NCBI RefSeq assembly: GCF_019710575.1
Contig: NZ_JAHWFK010000019.1
Coordinates: 124,001-188,000 of the forward strand
Origin: Paractinoplanes polyasparticus
GTDB taxonomy: Bacteria > Actinomycetota > Actinomycetes > Mycobacteriales > Micromonosporaceae
Direction of reading: 5' to 3'
Length of the DNA: 64,000 bases
A program made the translations under genes and the position numbers. Shown piece by piece: positions 39,125 to 47,691 of the stretch. The notes below the pieces were generated by a model. The model searched no databases. It saw nothing but the letters and a program-made list of their open reading frames with translations, and was not told the origin of the DNA. Position 1 is the first letter of the stretch. Every line of letters begins with the position of its first letter.

Positions 39125-40909
39125 TCAGGCGGCGAGGGCCGCGTAACGGCCACCCACGTCGACCAGCGTGTCGTGCGTGCCGGACTCGAGGATCCGGCCG
39201 TGGTCGACCACGGCGATCTGGTCGGCGTCGCGGACCGTGGACAGGCGGTGGGCGATCGTCACCGTCGTCCGGCCGCGGGCGAGTTCGTCGAACGCTTTCT
39301 GCACGGCCCGCTCGGTCTCGTTGTCGAGCGCGCTCGTCGCCTCGTCGAGCACCAGGATGCGCGGGTCGCGCAGCAGGGTCCGCGCGATGGCGATCCGTTG
39401 CTTCTCACCGCCGGAGAACCGGTGGCCCCGCGAGCCGACCATCGTGTCGTACCCGTCGGGCAGGCCCGCGATCATGTCGTGGATCTGAGCGGCCCGGGCC
39501 GCGGACTCGATCTCGTCGTCGGTGGCGTCCGGCTTGGCATAGCGCAGGTTCTCGCGGACGGTCGTGTGCAGCAGGTAGGTCTCCTGCGACACCACTCCGA
39601 CGATCGAGGTGAGCGTCTCGAACGACAGGTCGCGCAGGTCGACGCCGTCGATCGTGATGCGACCGGCCTTCGGGTCGTAGAGCCGCGCGATCAACGAGGC
39701 GATCGTGCTCTTGCCCGAGCCGGTCTCGCCGACCAGGGCGAGCGACGACCCCGCGGGCACGTCCAGGGTCACACCGGCGAGGGCGGCGGACGGACTTCCC
39801 GCGTACGTGAAAGTGACGTCCTCGAAGCGCAAGTGGCCCCGGGGAGCCGCGACCGGCACGGGCCGGGCCGGCTCCTCGATGTCGACCGGCAGGTCGAGAT
39901 ATTCGAAGATGCGCGCGAACAGCGCCAGCGAGGTGGTGACCGTGACGCCGACGTTGAGCAGTCCCATGAGCGGCCGGAACAGGCCGGACTGCAGCGCTGT
40001 GAAGGCGACCAGCGTGCCGATGCTCATGCCGCCGGAGGTGACCGGCAGGCCGGCGGCGAGATAGATGACCGCCGGGATGGCCGCGAACACGATGCTCATC
40101 GAGGCCATCCGCCAGCGCCCGGCCAGCTCGGAGCGCAGCTCGAGATCGATGAGCCGGCTCGACGAGCTGCTGAACCGGTCGACCTGGGCCGGGCCGGTGC
40201 CCATGGTGCGGCTCAGCTGCACGCCGCCGATGGACAGGCCCTCCTCGATGATGACGTTGAGGTCGGCCAGCTCGCGCTGGCGCTGGGCGGTGATGGCCCG
40301 GCGCATGCTCGCGACCCGGCGCGTGAGCCAGATCGACGGCGGCAGCACGAGCAGCGACACCAGCGACAGCTTCCAGGACAGGGCGGCCATGGCGACCGCG
40401 GTGGCGACGACCGTGGTCAGGTTCGAGGCGATCGAGGTGGCGGTGGACGTGACGACCGATTCCATGCCGCCGATGTCGTTCGTGATGCGCGACTGCACCT
40501 CGCCGGTGCGGGTCCGGGTGAAGAAGGCGATCGACTGGCGCTGGAGGTGGCGGAAGACGTCGGTGCGCAGGCGGTGCATGACGCGCTGGCCGATGGTGGT
40601 GGAGATCCAGGTCTGGACGACACCGAGCGCCGAGGTGACGGCGGCGACGGCGACCATGCCGACGACGAGCCAGACGAGCAGTCGCACGTTCCTGTCGGGC
40701 AGCGCGGCGTCGATGACCTCGCGGAGCAGGAACGGACTGGCCAGGCTGACGATCGAGGAGACCACGATGGTGAGGACGACGACGGCCAGGGGGCCGCGGT
40801 GGTCGGTGAACAGGGAGCCGATGCGGCGCAGGGACACGTTCTTCGCCTGCGCGATCTCGGCGGCGGTGGGCTTCTTGCCGCGACCGCGGCCTGAGGTGGG
40901 GCTTTCCAA
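39125..40909 (-). CDS. ABC exporter, fused permease-ATPase (multidrug type)
   Basis: The protein of about 594 residues has a six-helix transmembrane domain followed by an ATPase with Walker A VGETGSGKSTIA, Q-loop VVSQETYLLHTTVRENLRYA, signature FSGGEKQRIAIA, Walker B ILVLDEATSALD and H-loop TIAHRLSTV. It works as a dimer exporting drugs, lipids or peptides. I prefer the TTG at 40909, 7 bases after GAGG; a TTG at 40915 is in frame. Divergent from a MarR gene with a palindrome between, so likely MarR-repressed. Confidence 0.9.
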   Translation of the reverse strand: MESPTSGRGRGKKPTAAEIAQAKNVSLRRIGSLFTDHRGPLAVVVLTIVVSSIVSLASPFLLREVIDAALPDRNVRLLVWLVVGMVAVAAVTSALGVVQTWISTTIGQRVMHRLRTDVFRHLQRQSIAFFTRTRTGEVQSRITNDIGGMESVVTSTATSIASNLTTVVATAVAMAALSWKLSLVSLLVLPPSIWLTRRVASMRRAITAQRQRELADLNVIIEEGLSIGGVQLSRTMGTGPAQVDRFSSSSSRLIDLELRSELAGRWRMASMSIVFAAIPAVIYLAAGLPVTSGGMSIGTLVAFTALQSGLFRPLMGLLNVGVTVTTSLALFARIFEYLDLPVDIEEPARPVPVAAPRGHLRFEDVTFTYAGSPSAALAGVTLDVPAGSSLALVGETGSGKSTIASLIARLYDPKAGRITIDGVDLRDLSFETLTSIVGVVSQETYLLHTTVRENLRYAKPDATDDEIESAARAAQIHDMIAGLPDGYDTMVGSRGHRFSGGEKQRIAIARTLLRDPRILVLDEATSALDNETERAVQKAFDELARGRTTVTIAHRLSTVRDADQIAVVDHGRILESGTHDTLVDVGGRYAALAA

Positions 40910-40980
40910 GAGCAAACCTCGTTCCGTACGGGGATTCGGCCGCGGCCGCTCGTAGCGGCGCCTACCGGCCGGGACTTTGC

Positions 40981-40993
40981 TGAGGTTACCTCA
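40981..40993. promoter_or_regulatory. MarR operator candidate between ABC exporter and MarR genes
   Basis: TGAGGT-T-ACCTCA is a perfect odd-centred palindrome in the 123-base divergent region. A MarR dimer here could repress both the exporter and its own gene. Confidence 0.6.
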
Positions 40994-41032
40994 ACATGAG
41001 GGAACAACAGAAGCCGCTGGTACGGTATTCCC

Positions 41033-41449
41033 GTGGACGACGAGGGTCTGCTCGAGGCGTTCTTCGCGGTGTCCCGCCAGTTGCGCCACCGCACCCGCGA
41101 GGCGCTGGAACCCTGGGAGCTGTCCCCCTCACTGGCCCGCGCGGTCAGCGTGCTGTCCCGTCACGGCGACATGCGCCCGGGCACGCTGGCCGAACATCTG
41201 CGGATAGCGCCGCGCTCCGCCACCGAGGTCGTCGACGACCTGCAGGCCGCCGGCCTGGCCGAGCGTCATCCCGACCCGGCCGACCGCCGGGCCGTGCTTG
41301 TGACGCTCACCGATGAGGGCGTCCGCGTCAGCCGCGACATCCGGGAGGCCCGCCAGGCCGCGGGCGAGCGCTTCTTCGCCACCCTCTCGGCCGGCGACCG
41401 GGCCGAACTCGGCCGCCTCCTACGCCGCCTGCGCGCGGACGCCGGCTGA
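41033..41449 (+). CDS. MarR-family transcriptional regulator
   Basis: The 138-residue protein has the MarR winged helix: MRPGTLAEHLRIAPRSATEV, VVDDLQAAGLAERHPDPADR and the wing RRAVLVTLTDEG. GTG at 41033 follows a TACGGT -10-like box by about 9 bases, so the mRNA is probably leaderless. It is divergent from the ABC exporter; ligand unknown. Normal family length. Confidence 0.88.
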   Translation: MDDEGLLEAFFAVSRQLRHRTREALEPWELSPSLARAVSVLSRHGDMRPGTLAEHLRIAPRSATEVVDDLQAAGLAERHPDPADRRAVLVTLTDEGVRVSRDIREARQAAGERFFATLSAGDRAELGRLLRRLRADAG

Positions 41450-41467
41450 CCGAGGGACGGGCGCCGG

Positions 41468-42304
41468 TTAACCGAGGCGTCGCGTGTAAGCGGTCAGACA
41501 GGCTGCCGAACCGGTGATGCAGAAGACGACGACCAGCAGGGGCATGGGGACCTCGACCCCGGCCAGGCGGATGAGCACGGCCAGCACCACCAGGGCGACC
41601 AGGCAGACGCCGAGGGCCACCGCCGCGACGTGGGCAAGGGCGGAACGCGCCTGGTCCGGACGACCGATCCCCCCGGCCGGGACGCGCAGGGACTCGGCGA
41701 ACGCGTCGGCCAACCGCACCAGCGAGTCGGCGTCCCGGATCTGGTTCTCGGCCGCGGTCAGGCGCCGCAGCTCGGACAGGGCACGCTGGTGTCCGGGCGC
41801 GATGCGCAGGGCACGGGCGTACACCTCGCGGGCGCTCAGCGGGCGGCCCACGGCGAACAGCGCCATCCCGTACGCGACCTGCACGTCGGCGTCGTAGTGG
41901 GCGATCTCGGCCGCGGCGGCCAGCACGGTCTCGGCCTCGGCTGTGCGCCCGGCCGCCAGCAGGGCGCGACCGTGCCGCTCGGCCGGCCGCGGGTTGCCCG
42001 GATCCTCGTCGGCGGCCGCCGACGCGGCGGTGATCGCCAGGTCGTGGCGGCCGAGCGCGGTGTAGGCGGCGCTGACCCAGAACAGCTCCTCGACGCCGCG
42101 CGGGTTGATCCCGAGTGCGGTCCGGGCCGCGTAGAGGGCGTCGGTGTACGAGCCCAGCGCCATCCGGGCCCGGGCGAGCAGCAGCCAGGCGACGGCGTTG
42201 TCGGGCTCGGCGCCGACCACGGGGGTCAGCAGGGTCGCGGCCTGGCCGGCCCGCCCGCTGGTCAGCAGGTCATCGGCACGGTCGAGAAGGTTTTCGCTGG
42301 GCAC
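41468..42304 (-). CDS. TPR-repeat protein with C-terminal membrane anchor
   Basis: The 278-residue protein contains about four to five tetratricopeptide repeats in residues 1-185 (for example ARARMALGSYTDALYAARTA and AYGMALFAVGRPLSAREVYA), then two hydrophobic segments near the C-terminus (VAAVALGVCLVALVVLAVLI and MPLLVVVFCITGSAACLTAY). It probably scaffolds protein contacts at the membrane; partner unknown. GTG at 42304 without a clear ribosome-binding site. Convergent with the MarR gene. Confidence 0.8.
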   Translation of the reverse strand: MPSENLLDRADDLLTSGRAGQAATLLTPVVGAEPDNAVAWLLLARARMALGSYTDALYAARTALGINPRGVEELFWVSAAYTALGRHDLAITAASAAADEDPGNPRPAERHGRALLAAGRTAEAETVLAAAAEIAHYDADVQVAYGMALFAVGRPLSAREVYARALRIAPGHQRALSELRRLTAAENQIRDADSLVRLADAFAESLRVPAGGIGRPDQARSALAHVAAVALGVCLVALVVLAVLIRLAGVEVPMPLLVVVFCITGSAACLTAYTRRLG

Positions 42305-42513
42305 GCAGTGGTGATCGGTCCGCCCCGGGGCGGATCGCGGTACCGCTCGGGTGCGTCTCGGTTGTGGAAAACGTGACGCAGCTCATTCGCTCCGGCCTTC
42401 AAGCGCGACGGTGGCGATGCCGATCGAGAACGGGTGCGAACGAGGAGCAACACCGACTCGGGAGCCCGAAGCCCTCACCCCCGGCTTCGTAGCGAGACGA
42501 AGGGAAGACAGCC

Positions 42514-42711
42514 ATGAACCTGACCATCACCGAGACCCGCTGGGCCGCCCACACGAGCCTGGTCCACCTGAACGCGGACGTGCAGCGCCTGCGCACGGAC
42601 TTCGTCACGGGCGCCGACAAGGAGACCCTGGCCGCCGACCGCGCCGCCGTCCACGACAGCCGCCGGATCCTCAACACCCACCGCGCCACCCTGGTCGACG
42701 TCACCGTCTGA
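42514..42711 (+). CDS. Small hypothetical protein
   Basis: The 65-residue hydrophilic protein starts MNLTITETRWAAHTSLVHLN and ends in a helix-rich LAADRAAVHDSRRILNTHRA segment. AAGGGAAGA precedes the ATG at good spacing, which supports a real gene despite the size. No family recognised. It stands alone between the TPR gene and a MarR gene. Confidence 0.6.
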   Translation: MNLTITETRWAAHTSLVHLNADVQRLRTDFVTGADKETLAADRAAVHDSRRILNTHRATLVDVTV

Positions 42712-42731
42712 CTGCCGCGCCGCCTGCGCCG

Positions 42732-43199
42732 TCAGGTGTTTCCGGTGCGCAGTTCCTGATGGTGTTCGGTGATCGCTTCGAGCATTCCGCTCAGAAAACG
42801 ACGCACGGTCTCCATCTCGTCCGCGCTGAAGTCGTCCATGACGACCTGGCTACGGGCGCCCAGGGGCCCGAAGAACGCCACCGCGAGCTCCATCCCCGGC
42901 TCCCCGTAGCGCAGGTGCACGACCCGGCGGTCGGCGCTTTCGCGCGTACGTCGCAGGTGCCCGGCCCGTTCCAGGCGGTCGATCACCGCGGTGGTCGCGC
43001 CCGACGAGAGCCCGAGCGTCTCCCCCAGCCGGCCCGGCGTCAGCGGCGTCCCGCGCCGTTCGGCGTGCATCACCGCGATGAGCGCCTGCAGGTCGGTGAA
43101 GTGCAGACCCTGCTGCCCGGCGAACTCATGGGCGACCCGTTGCGCCTCGATCGTGTAGAGCCGCAGCAGGTCCACGACGTCACGGCGCACATCACTCAC
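42732..43199 (-). CDS. MarR-family transcriptional regulator
   Basis: The 155-residue protein has a MarR winged helix: RGTPLTPGRLGETLGLSSGA, TTAVIDRLERAGHLRRT and wing RESADRRVVHLRY. GTG at 43199 begins VSDVRRDVVDLLRLYTIEAQ. It is divergent from an MMPL transporter gene, and a 25-base palindrome covers the promoter, so it very likely represses the transporter and itself. Confidence 0.88.
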   Translation of the reverse strand: MSDVRRDVVDLLRLYTIEAQRVAHEFAGQQGLHFTDLQALIAVMHAERRGTPLTPGRLGETLGLSSGATTAVIDRLERAGHLRRTRESADRRVVHLRYGEPGMELAVAFFGPLGARSQVVMDDFSADEMETVRRFLSGMLEAITEHHQELRTGNT

Positions 43200-43232
43200 C
43201 GCGCCAGTGTTGCAGATTCCGTCACGAGAGGT

Positions 43233-43257
43233 AAGAATCTCGATAGTCGAGATACTT
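43233..43257. promoter_or_regulatory. MarR-type operator upstream of the MMPL transporter
   Basis: Arms AAGAATCTCGA and TCGAGATACTT flank TAG; ten of the eleven arm positions pair, with the inner ATCTCGA/TCGAGAT exact. It ends 15 bases before the transporter start codon, overlapping its probable promoter. Confidence 0.75.
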
Positions 43258-43272
43258 AATCGTGGAGGGTTC

Positions 43273-45288
43273 ATGCGACGCGCCTGGCTGACGCTCGTGC
43301 TGACGGTGCTGATCGGTGGCGGGGTGCTCGCCTTCGCCGGCCCGCTGGAGACGACGAACGACCCCACCGCCTCGCTGCCCAGCGCGGCCGAATCGACGCG
43401 TGTGGCCGAACTCGAGCGCCGGCTGCCGTCCGGGCAGGTCAATCCGGCCCTGATCGTCTTCGCGAAGGACGACGGCGCCGCGCTCACGCCGGCCGAGCTC
43501 AAGACGATCGAAAGCTTCGGCACGCCGATCGTGGCGCCGGGCAAGGACGCCGCGATCGTCTCCAAGCCGTACCCCGCCGGCTACTCGGCCGAGCAGATCG
43601 TCGAGGCGGTCGGTCAACTGCGTGATCAGGTGCGCGCCGAGGTCCCGCCGGGCATCACGGCCCAGGTCACCGGCGGCGCGGGCTTCACCGCCGACCTCGC
43701 CGACAGCTTCTCCGGCGCCAACACCCGCCTGCTGATCGTCACCGTCCTCGTCGTGGCGCTGCTGCTGCTCGTCACGTACCGCAGCCCGATCCTGTGGCTG
43801 GTTCCGCTGGCCGTCGTCGGACTGGCCGACCGCCTGAGCGGCTCCGTCGTCGCGATCCTGTCGCGCCACACCGACCTGGCGATCGACGCGTCCACCAACG
43901 GCATCATCACCGTGCTCGTCTTCGGCGCCGGCACCAACTACGCGCTGCTGATCATCTCGCGCTACCGGGAGGAGCTGCACCGGTACGAGGACAGGTTCGA
44001 GGCGATGCGGCACGCGCTCAAGGGCGCCGGTCCCGCCGTCCTGGCCAGCTCGGGCACGGTCGTGCTCAGCCTCCTGACCCTGTTGCTGGCCAGCCTCGGC
44101 AAGAACCTCGCGCTCGGTGTCGCGGGCGCCGCCGGCATCGCCATCGCCGCGGTGTTCGCCCTGTTCGTTCTGCCGCCCGCGCTGCTCGTTTGCGGACGAA
44201 AGTTGTTCTGGCCGTTCATCCCGCGCGTGGGCGCTGCCGGAGCCGAGGCGGAGAAGGGACTGTGGGCCCGCATCGGCCGGGGCGTCTCGCGCCGGCCCGC
44301 CATCGTCACGGTCGCGGCCGTGCTCGTGCTGGCCGCGCTCGGCAGCGGCCTGGCCGGCACCAAGCTGGGCCTCTCGCAGGCGGACCAGTTCCGGGTCGAG
44401 GCCGAGGCGGTCGACGGCCTCGAGACGGTCAGCCGCTACTTCCCGGCCGGCGCCACCGATCCCGCAACGATCATGACCACCCCCGACCGGGCCGAGGAGG
44501 TGCTCGCGCTCGTCACCCGGACGTCCGGCGTCGCCTCGGCGCGGATCGGTGAGCGCACGGCCGACCTCGCCAGCATCAGCGCCGTGCTGACCGCCGCGCC
44601 GGACACCCCCGAGGCGTACGACACCGTGCGCGCCCTCCGCGACAACGTGCACGCCGAGCAGGCCCTGGTCGGTGGCAGCGTCGCGGCGAGCCTCGACGAC
44701 CGGGACGCGGCCCGGCGCGACCTGACGGTCATCGTGCCGGCCGTGTTGATTGTCGTGTTGCTCGTGTTGATCGGCCTGCTCAGGGCCCTGGTGGCGCCGA
44801 TCCTGCTGCTGCTGACGGTGATCGCCAGCTTCGGGGCCGCGCTGGGCGCCGGCTCGTGGCTGTTCCGGCACGTGCTCGACTACCCGGCCCTCGACACCGG
44901 CGTGCCGCTGCTGGCGTTCCTCTTCCTGGTGGCACTGGGCGTCGACTACAACATCTTCCTGGTGACGCGGGCCAAGGAGGAGACGCCGCAACGAGGCACG
45001 CGAAACGGGATGGTGCACGCCCTCGCGGTCACGGGCGGCGTCATCACCAGCGCCGGCATCCTGCTGGCGGCCGTGTTCGGGGTGCTCGGCGTCCTGCCGG
45101 TGATCACGCTGACCCAGATCGGCGTCATCGTGGGCATCGGCGTCCTGCTGGACACGCTGCTCGTCCGCACCGTGCTGGTCCCGGCCCTGGCCACCATGTG
45201 CGGCGACCGCTTCTGGTGGCCGGGCCGCCCAGCGGTCAGCTCGGCGAAGCCGGAGCCGGAGCCGGAGCCGGAGTCGCTTCGGGCTTGA
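43273..45288 (+). CDS. MMPL-family (RND) transporter
   Basis: The 671-residue protein has two repeated halves, each an extracytoplasmic loop followed by a helix bundle. Characteristic segments are FGAGTNYALLIISRYREEL and VALGVDYNIFLVTRAKEETP (proton-relay region) and the terminal IGVLLDTLLVRTVLVPALA. Such proteins export lipids or hydrophobic drugs. ATG 43273 follows GGAGGG. The Glu/Pro-repeat C-terminus overlaps the convergent ssuD-like gene by 53 bases. Confidence 0.92.
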   Translation: MRRAWLTLVLTVLIGGGVLAFAGPLETTNDPTASLPSAAESTRVAELERRLPSGQVNPALIVFAKDDGAALTPAELKTIESFGTPIVAPGKDAAIVSKPYPAGYSAEQIVEAVGQLRDQVRAEVPPGITAQVTGGAGFTADLADSFSGANTRLLIVTVLVVALLLLVTYRSPILWLVPLAVVGLADRLSGSVVAILSRHTDLAIDASTNGIITVLVFGAGTNYALLIISRYREELHRYEDRFEAMRHALKGAGPAVLASSGTVVLSLLTLLLASLGKNLALGVAGAAGIAIAAVFALFVLPPALLVCGRKLFWPFIPRVGAAGAEAEKGLWARIGRGVSRRPAIVTVAAVLVLAALGSGLAGTKLGLSQADQFRVEAEAVDGLETVSRYFPAGATDPATIMTTPDRAEEVLALVTRTSGVASARIGERTADLASISAVLTAAPDTPEAYDTVRALRDNVHAEQALVGGSVAASLDDRDAARRDLTVIVPAVLIVVLLVLIGLLRALVAPILLLLTVIASFGAALGAGSWLFRHVLDYPALDTGVPLLAFLFLVALGVDYNIFLVTRAKEETPQRGTRNGMVHALAVTGGVITSAGILLAAVFGVLGVLPVITLTQIGVIVGIGVLLDTLLVRTVLVPALATMCGDRFWWPGRPAVSSAKPEPEPEPESLRA

Positions 45289-46417
45289 TCGGCACGCCGG
45301 CGAACGGGATCGCCGACGTGACCGCGACGCCGGCTCCCGCGGGGTGCTGCCACACCCCGCGGCGGGCCAGTTCGGGCAGGACACCCTCGCCGAACCAGTA
45401 CGCCTCCTCCAGGTGGGGATATCCGCTCAGGATGAACTCGTCGATGCCCAGCGCGGCGTACTCCTGGATCCGGTCGGCCACCTCCTGGTGACTGCCGACC
45501 AGCGCGGTGCCGGCGCCGCCGCGGACCAGCCCGACGCCCGCCCACAGGTTCGGCGAGACGACCAGCCCGTCCCGGCTGCCCCCGTGCAGCTCGAGCATCC
45601 GCCGCTGACCCTCGGACTCGCTGCGGTTGAGCCCCGCTTGCACAGCGGCGATGTCCGCCTCGCTCACCCCGCGCAACAAACGCTCAGCTTCCGCCCATGC
45701 GGCGTCGGCCGTGTCGCGGGCGATGACGTGCAGCCGGATGCCGAACCGCACGTCCGGATTCAGGGACCGGATCCAGTCGAGCTTCTGCGCCACCTTGGCC
45801 GGCGGCTCACCCCAGGTGAGGTACACGTCGGCGTGCTCCGCGGCCACCGGGCCGGCCGCCTTCGACGAGCCGCCGAAGTAGATCGCCGGCACCGGGTCGG
45901 GCAGCTTGGCCAGGCGCGCGCCCTCAACATGCACATGTTCGCCGTCCAGACTGACGGTTTCCCCGCGGAACAGTGAGCGGACGACACCGAGGAACTCGGC
46001 CGTCCGGGCGTAGCGCGCGTCCTTGTCCAGGAAGTCGCCGTACTGGCGCTGCTCGTGCGACTCCCCGCCGGTGACGACGTTGAGCAGCAGCCGCCCGCCC
46101 GAGAGCCGCTGGAACGTCGACGCCATCTGGGCCGCCAGCGTCGGCGACAGCACGCCCGGCCGGAAAGCGACCAGGAACTTCAGCCGCTCGGTCACCTCGG
46201 TCAGCATCGCCGTGGTGATCCAGGCGTCCTCGCACCAGGCGCCGGTCGGGGTGAGCGCCCCGACGAAGCCGAGCTGCTCGGCGCTGCGCGCGATCTGGCC
46301 GAGGTATCCGATGGTCAGGGGGCGCACGCCGCCGGCCGCACCGACCGGCACGCCGTGGCCGCCGCCCACGATGTCGCGGCTGTCGCCGTTGGTGGGCAGA
46401 AACCAGTGAAAGTCCAT
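45236..46417 (-). CDS. ssuD: Alkanesulfonate monooxygenase-like LLM enzyme
   Basis: The 393-residue protein matches SsuD-type FMNH2-dependent monooxygenases, which release sulfite from alkanesulfonates. It starts MDFHWFLPTNGDSRDIVGG and has TPTGAWCEDAWITTAML, RPGVLSPTLAAQMASTFQRL, LLNVVTGGESHEQRQYGDFL, YFGGSSKAAGPVAAEHADVY and FILSGYPHLEEAYWFGEGVL. No FMN reductase (ssuE) is in the window, so reduced flavin must come from elsewhere. ATG at 46417. The Ala/Pro-rich tail overlaps the MMPL gene. A 17-base palindrome separates it from the divergent sulfite-oxidase-like gene. Confidence 0.87.
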   Translation of the reverse strand: MDFHWFLPTNGDSRDIVGGGHGVPVGAAGGVRPLTIGYLGQIARSAEQLGFVGALTPTGAWCEDAWITTAMLTEVTERLKFLVAFRPGVLSPTLAAQMASTFQRLSGGRLLLNVVTGGESHEQRQYGDFLDKDARYARTAEFLGVVRSLFRGETVSLDGEHVHVEGARLAKLPDPVPAIYFGGSSKAAGPVAAEHADVYLTWGEPPAKVAQKLDWIRSLNPDVRFGIRLHVIARDTADAAWAEAERLLRGVSEADIAAVQAGLNRSESEGQRRMLELHGGSRDGLVVSPNLWAGVGLVRGGAGTALVGSHQEVADRIQEYAALGIDEFILSGYPHLEEAYWFGEGVLPELARRGVWQHPAGAGVAVTSAIPFAGVPIKPEATPAPAPAPASPS

Positions 46418-46438
46418 GCCCGCACCCTATCTACTTCT

Positions 46439-46455
46439 CCTATCAACTGGATAGG
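46439..46455. promoter_or_regulatory. Operator-like palindrome between ssuD and the sulfite-oxidase-like gene
   Basis: CCTATC-AACTG-GATAGG is a perfect palindrome in the 47-base gap, and an extra half site ACCCTATC lies at 46424-46431. CCTATC also occurs in the ssuC leader hairpin at 52924-52929. It may be the site of a sulfur-status regulator. Confidence 0.55.
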
Positions 46456-46464
46456 GTGACGGTC

Positions 46465-47691
46465 ATGGATGAGGTGGCATACGACAGGCTGCGCCTGGGC
46501 CAATGGCTGGCCGGCCGGGCGCACGGATTCTCCCGGCGCGACCTGCTGAGGCTGACGGCGGCGGCCGGCGTCGCGGGCGCCTTGGCCGAGGCCGCGCCGG
46601 CGTCGGCGTCGGCGGCCGACGGACCGATCGTCAAGCCGCTGCCGCCCGAGCTGTTCAAGTCGTTCGGCACCAACGCCGAGACGTTGTGGTCGTCGCTGGC
46701 CGAGACGGGCTACCACGTGCCGATCGACCGCTTCTTCGTGCGCAACCACACCAGCACCCCGGTTGTGGACAAGGCGGCGTGGCGGCTCGAGGTGTTCGGC
46801 GCCGGTCTGCGCGGCGGCCCGGTCTCGTTCTCGCTGCGCGACCTCGAACGCCTGCCGTCGGTCGCGCGGTCGGTCACGGTCGAGTGCGCCGGCAACGGCC
46901 GCAGCTATTTCGCGTCGCAGCAGGGCCAAACCGTTTCCGGTACGGCGTGGGGGCTGGGCGCGGTCGGCGTGGCGCGCTGGCGGGGCGTACGGCTGTCAAC
47001 CGTCCTGCGCCGGGCCGGGCTCAGCTCGCGGGCCGTCGACGTGCAGGCCTCCGGACTCGACCCGAACTACGTGACCGGCGGCGTCGACCTCGGCCCCGTC
47101 CGGCGGCCGCTGCCGGTGCGCAAGGCGCTGGACGACGTCATCCTGGCGTACGAGATGAACGGCTCCCCGCTGCCGGTGGACCACGGAGCCCCCGTACGCC
47201 TGATCGTCCCGTCGTGGATCGGCATCGCGTCCATCAAGTGGGTCGGTCGCATCGAAGTCTCCGACGTGCCGCTGTTCTCACCGTGGAACACCCAGTTCTA
47301 CCGGTTCTTCGGCCCGGACTTCCCCACCGACGGGCAGCCGTTCGACCGCCAGTCGATCAAGAGCGCCTTCGAACTCGATCCCGGCGCGACGTTCCGCGCC
47401 GGCGAGCGGGTACGCCTGACCGGCCGGTCGTGGTCGGCCGCCGGGCGCATCAAGCACGTCGAGGTGAGCACCGACGGCGGCGTCCGGTGGCGCCGTGCCC
47501 GCCCGGTCGGCCCGTCCGTCGACAACGCGTGGCAGCGCTGGGAACTCGACTGGAGACCCGAGGCGGGCGCGCACGTCCTCCAGGCGCGAGCATTCGACGT
47601 ACGGGGTAACTCCCAGCCCGAGGTGGCCACGTTCAACTCGCTGGGCTACCTGTTCGACGCCGTCGTGAAGGTGCCGGTGACCGCGGTTTAG
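46465..47691 (+). CDS. Tat-exported sulfite-oxidase-family molybdopterin enzyme
   Basis: The 408-residue protein carries a twin-arginine signal (FSRRDLLRLTAAAGVAGALA) and a sulfite-oxidase-type molybdopterin domain with the molybdenum-ligand cysteine in VTVECAGNGRSYF, DHGAPVRLIVPSWIGI and KWVGRIEV. A C-terminal Mo-co dimerisation domain follows (SAAGRIKHVEVSTDGGVRWR). Sulfite, made by the neighbouring monooxygenases, is a plausible substrate. ATG 46465 follows AGGGTG by about 7 bases; a GTG at 46456 overlaps the palindrome and is less likely. Confidence 0.87.
   Translation: MDEVAYDRLRLGQWLAGRAHGFSRRDLLRLTAAAGVAGALAEAAPASASAADGPIVKPLPPELFKSFGTNAETLWSSLAETGYHVPIDRFFVRNHTSTPVVDKAAWRLEVFGAGLRGGPVSFSLRDLERLPSVARSVTVECAGNGRSYFASQQGQTVSGTAWGLGAVGVARWRGVRLSTVLRRAGLSSRAVDVQASGLDPNYVTGGVDLGPVRRPLPVRKALDDVILAYEMNGSPLPVDHGAPVRLIVPSWIGIASIKWVGRIEVSDVPLFSPWNTQFYRFFGPDFPTDGQPFDRQSIKSAFELDPGATFRAGERVRLTGRSWSAAGRIKHVEVSTDGGVRWRRARPVGPSVDNAWQRWELDWRPEAGAHVLQARAFDVRGNSQPEVATFNSLGYLFDAVVKVPVTAV

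Noticed and set aside
42262..42704. Minus-strand open frames around the 65-residue gene at 42514
   Set aside because: They mirror the plus-strand gene, which has a good ribosome-binding site and normal composition; no features in the antisense products.
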